Below are positions 21,873-24,434 of a stretch of 24,434 bases of DNA, piece after piece. The translations under genes were made by a program, and so were the position numbers. The notes beneath the pieces are model-generated. The model was not told the origin of the DNA. It did not search any database and saw only the letters and a program-made list of their open reading frames with translations. Location: NCBI GenBank assembly GCA_036821825.1, contig DAISIV010000049.1, positions 1-24,434 on the forward strand, given 5' to 3'. Origin of the DNA: CAITZA01 sp937915285 (lineage in GTDB: Bacteria; Desulfobacterota; Desulfomonilia; Desulfomonilales; Desulfomonilaceae). Within the stretch, counting starts at the first letter, position 1. The number at the start of each line of letters is the position of its first letter.

Positions 21873-23858
21873 ATGATAGAGAATTTGCTGTTTCCACCAG
21901 GAGCGGGGGCGGACAAGGACCACATTGTTTATGCCGAGGATGGGCTCAAGAGAGAGACATCAGCTCCCTGTCAGCTCAATTGTCCCGCAGGAATTGATAT
22001 ACCCTCATACATTGCCCTTATCGGGCAGGGCCGATATGAAGAAGCAATCGACGTCATACGCCAGGACAACCCTTTCCCGTGGGTCTGCGGACTGATTTGC
22101 CCAAACCCTTGCGAGCACTGGTGCCAGAGGCGCTATCTGGACAAGGCCATCTGCATCAAAGATCTCAAGGGCCTGGCCGCAAAAATGGTCAACCAGAAGG
22201 GGCACGGATATAACATCCCGCAACCCAGGAATGATTTTTCGGAGAAGGTCGCTGTCATAGGCGCCGGACCGGCCGGTTTGACCGCGGCTTACTTCCTCGC
22301 ATGGGAAGGATACAAGGTAACGGTTTTTGAGGCTTTCCCCGAGCCCGGTGGACTGATGATCACCGGAATTCCGGAATTCCGTCTGCCAAGGGATTTCGTA
22401 CGCAGGGAAGTCCAGGCCATCAGGGACATGGGCGTTGAGATTAAATGCAACACGCCTATTGGCAAGGAAGTCTCCCTGGATGACCTCCGCAAGGACGGCT
22501 TCAAGGCGTTCTTCCTCGGCATCGGCGCATGGGACGGCCTCAAGCTTGGCATCGACGGTGAGGACTCTTATCCCCAGGTCATTAGCGCCCTGAATTTCCT
22601 CAAGGACGTTTCCTTCGGCCAGAAGATTAAACCGGCCAACAGTGTCGCCATCGTCGGTGGTGGTAATGCCGCAATCGACGCTGCCAGGACCTGCGTGCGG
22701 CTGGGTTCCACATCGGTGAGTATTGTTTACCGCCGAACACGTTCGGAAATGCCCGCCCACTTCGAGGAAATCATTCAGATGGCCGAAGAGGGCATCCATG
22801 TCCATCAGTTGACCATTCCATCCAGGATTCTGGGTAGCTATGGAAAGATAGACTTCCTTGAATGCGTAATGGCCACATTGGGAGAGCCTGACGATAGTGG
22901 TCGCCGCCGACCGGAGCCTGTGCCGGGATCAGAATACAAGATGCCTGTAGGCGCAATCATTGCGGCTATTGGTCAAAAACCAGACGTCCGGCATTATCCC
23001 GGTCTGGGGCTTGATACTCTTGAGCTTACCCGCAAGGAGACCATCAAGGTCAGGAATCACAATCAGCAGACCAACATCCACGATGTTTTTGCCGGTGGTG
23101 ACGCGGTGACGGGCCCTGCCACGGTTGTGGAAGCAATCGGCGGTGGCAAGAGGGCCGCTTTCGCTATACATTCGTACCTTAGAGGCGTGAAGCTCCCGGA
23201 GAGGCTCCCACCGAGGCCAAGGGCCATGGTCGCTCCGATTGTTCTGGACTACCATCAGAAGAGCTTCATACAGCGACAGGAAATCCCGATAATCGACCTT
23301 GACAGGCGTATGAGGACATTTGATCAGGTGGAACTTGGTCTGGATGAGATAGCAGCCAAGCAGGAAGCAAAACGCTGCATGCGTTGTGACATCTGTGAGC
23401 GTTGCGGCAAATGCGTCGAGGTTTGCCGGGACCGCCTCGGTGTTTCAGCCATCCGCTTCTATCACGCTGGTGAGAACTCCCTGATTTTGAAGGATTATGT
23501 CCACGGCCTGCCCAAGTGCATCGGATGCGGATCATGCGTGAACATCTGCCCCACAGGAGCGCTGCAGCTTGAAGACCGGGATGGTGAACGCATACTCATG
23601 ATGAGCGGGACCATCATCAACAGGATCAAACTCGAGACTTGTGACGGATGTGGCATCCAGTACATCACCAAGGTGATGGTGCGGCATGTCGAGAAACTCA
23701 CTGGCGCCTCAGAGGAAGCCTTTGAGTATCACCTGTGCCCCGAGTGCAAAAGATGGGCTCAGGCCGCCCGCATGACCGGTCAAAAGCCCGATTTCAATGA
23801 GGTGCTACGCAGACGCGGTCTCTACCGACATGAGGACCCTGTTCGCCACACCTCCTGA
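21873..23858 (+). CDS. GltD-like NAD(P)H-dependent FAD/Fe-S oxidoreductase with extra ferredoxin domains
   Basis: Flavoprotein resembling the glutamate synthase small subunit, probably passing electrons between NAD(P)H and the adjacent ferredoxin and molybdopterin subunits. Order: N-terminal Fe-S helical domain with C33, C37, C72, C76, C80, C84; FAD-binding GAGPAG (130-135); second Rossmann GGGNAA (262-267) followed by VYRRTRSEMPA, whose arginines usually favour NADPH; FAD-closing AGGDAVTGPATVVEAIGGG (408-426). The C-terminal part has a cysteine-rich ferredoxin segment (C502 to C518), then C549/552/555/559 of a [4Fe-4S] motif. A final CDGC (590-593) ... CPEC (622-625) pair looks like a zinc ribbon or further cluster. 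Length 661, versus about 470 for plain GltD. No GltB partner is present, so this is not glutamate synthase. AGGAG lies six bases before the ATG. Confidence 0.92.
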   Translation: MIENLLFPPGAGADKDHIVYAEDGLKRETSAPCQLNCPAGIDIPSYIALIGQGRYEEAIDVIRQDNPFPWVCGLICPNPCEHWCQRRYLDKAICIKDLKGLAAKMVNQKGHGYNIPQPRNDFSEKVAVIGAGPAGLTAAYFLAWEGYKVTVFEAFPEPGGLMITGIPEFRLPRDFVRREVQAIRDMGVEIKCNTPIGKEVSLDDLRKDGFKAFFLGIGAWDGLKLGIDGEDSYPQVISALNFLKDVSFGQKIKPANSVAIVGGGNAAIDAARTCVRLGSTSVSIVYRRTRSEMPAHFEEIIQMAEEGIHVHQLTIPSRILGSYGKIDFLECVMATLGEPDDSGRRRPEPVPGSEYKMPVGAIIAAIGQKPDVRHYPGLGLDTLELTRKETIKVRNHNQQTNIHDVFAGGDAVTGPATVVEAIGGGKRAAFAIHSYLRGVKLPERLPPRPRAMVAPIVLDYHQKSFIQRQEIPIIDLDRRMRTFDQVELGLDEIAAKQEAKRCMRCDICERCGKCVEVCRDRLGVSAIRFYHAGENSLILKDYVHGLPKCIGCGSCVNICPTGALQLEDRDGERILMMSGTIINRIKLETCDGCGIQYITKVMVRHVEKLTGASEEAFEYHLCPECKRWAQAARMTGQKPDFNEVLRRRGLYRHEDPVRHTS

Positions 23859-23878
23859 TATTCCCCTCCTAACTGTGT

Positions 23879-23921
23879 GTGGATCCGCCTATCAACGACT
23901 GTGACACTGTGGCGGGTCCAC
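23879..23921 (+). terminator. Long stem-loop after the flavoprotein gene
   Basis: GTGGATCCGCC and GGCGGGTCCAC pair over eleven bases with one G-U, around a 21-base loop, 20 bases past the flavoprotein stop. There is no T-run, so it may mark a Rho-dependent end or protect the 3' end of the three-gene transcript. Confidence 0.45.
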
Positions 23922-24409
23922 TCCTTCAACCTCCTCCTGGTTAACTCAAACTCGTGTGCCTTCCGACTCTTGTAGGGCTGGCCGCGCCTGCCGTTCCACG
24001 ATGTGTATCCCATTCCGGCCTAGTGGCGTAATTCGACGCCCAAGAAGCCGCTCATATGTCCGGTTGCAAGCCTCCCTCTAGGTGCAATTCCTACGACTTC
24101 TAGACTAGCTTTAAGACGTTTGCGGACTGTCTGAAGTCCATTCCAGGAATAAAATCAATACTGACTAACCACTGTCACTAGCTCTGCAAGAAGAACAGGA
24201 GTCATTTCAGGGGATATCGGGACTGAAGGATATCTGCAGCCTGGCTTCAAAACCGTCTTCTAAGGGCTCCGGCTAAAGGCAGTTGGAACACATTAGCCAT
24301 TTTTCTTAAATTCCTAACGGTTTTGGCGCACAAACGTTGCAGTGAGCTAATGCCCTCTTCTTTAGAAGATGCCATTTGATTGGATACCAAAAGTCCCTTA
24401 AGTCCTCTT

Positions 24410-24434
24410 CCCCATCTCCCATCTCCCATCTCCC
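24410..24434 (-). repeat. ATCTCCC heptamer repeat / G-quadruplex motif
   Basis: The last 25 bases are CCCC followed by three copies of ATCTCCC, running off the window. On the minus strand this is four runs of at least three G separated by four-base AGAT loops, a standard G-quadruplex pattern. The repeat may continue beyond the edge. Confidence 0.75.

Larger units (their letters stand above)
23859..24434. other. 576-base region without a convincing gene
   Basis: It begins with a long inverted repeat (23879-23921), continues with spacer DNA without recognisable coding signal, and ends in a 7-base tandem repeat. Two short minus-strand frames (23822-24013 and 24247-24429) lack ribosome-binding sites and family resemblance, although the second could be debris of a small helical protein. 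It is likely an operon boundary or decayed intergenic DNA. Confidence 0.55.

Noticed and set aside
21873..23858. Glutamate synthase small subunit (gltD)
   Set aside because: No gltB partner, about 190 residues longer with extra Fe-S motifs, and located beside a molybdopterin enzyme.
23822..24013. 63-residue minus-strand frame after the flavoprotein gene
   Set aside because: Very basic, overlaps the flavoprotein 3' end antisense and covers the long inverted repeat; no proper ribosome-binding site.
24247..24429. 60-residue minus-strand frame, considered as a four-helix-bundle protein fragment
   Set aside because: Starts inside the heptamer repeat and shows no family motif; at most decayed coding debris.

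Overview
The window looks like chromosomal DNA from an anaerobic, Gram-negative, deltaproteobacterium-like organism (Desulfobacterota, sulfate-reducing or syntrophic type). This placement is inferred from the gene mix: a soluble molybdopterin/Fe-S/NADPH redox set, a TauE/SafE sulfite-exporter family protein, a stand-alone IMP cyclohydrolase, a prepilin, a TPR lipoprotein and a six-helix membrane nucleotide cyclase. I ran no database search. Twenty-one complete genes and one probable gene start cut by the left edge can be supported. I see no tRNA, rRNA, CRISPR array, transposase or phage gene.

Layout. (a) 1-2488, minus strand: start of a truncated gene, a membrane-anchored class III nucleotide cyclase (TTG start) and an exported SagB-type nitroreductase. 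(b) 2738-7887, plus strand: a tight housekeeping run of ndk, rlmN, a fused phosphotransferase/P-loop kinase, a TPR lipoprotein, purH (cyclohydrolase domain only) and purE. (c) 8064-11425, minus strand: dapF, then a promoter with a perfect palindrome, a minor prepilin overlapping a small membrane protein, and a long class II aldolase. (d) 11649-13823: a two-helix miniprotein (plus), then a thiolase and a stand-alone receiver protein (both minus), with an intrinsic terminator between the last two. (e) 14279-16834: alpha-glucan phosphorylase. (f) 17120-23858, plus strand: TauE/SafE permease, a small three-helix membrane protein behind a strong intrinsic terminator, then a molybdopterin oxidoreductase, a 16-cysteine four-cluster ferredoxin and a GltD-like NADPH/FAD/Fe-S protein. 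(g) 23859-24434: no convincing gene; it ends in a heptamer repeat able to form a G-quadruplex.

How the genes may work together. The most distinctive unit is (f). The molybdopterin subunit has no Tat signal and there is no NrfD/PsrC-type membrane subunit. The set therefore reads as a cytoplasmic NADPH (or ferredoxin)-linked oxidoreductase, and the nearby TauE/SafE protein suggests, without proving, sulfur oxyanion chemistry. A TGAT-N4-ATCA palindrome in front of the molybdopterin gene resembles a CRP/FNR-family operator. Several genes in (b) follow the ndk-rlmN-TPR lipoprotein order known around pilW/pilF in gammaproteobacteria, and a prepilin lies in (c), so type IV pilus functions may be scattered through the window. 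All alternative starts were chosen by ribosome-binding sites and family N-termini; they are stated in each entry.
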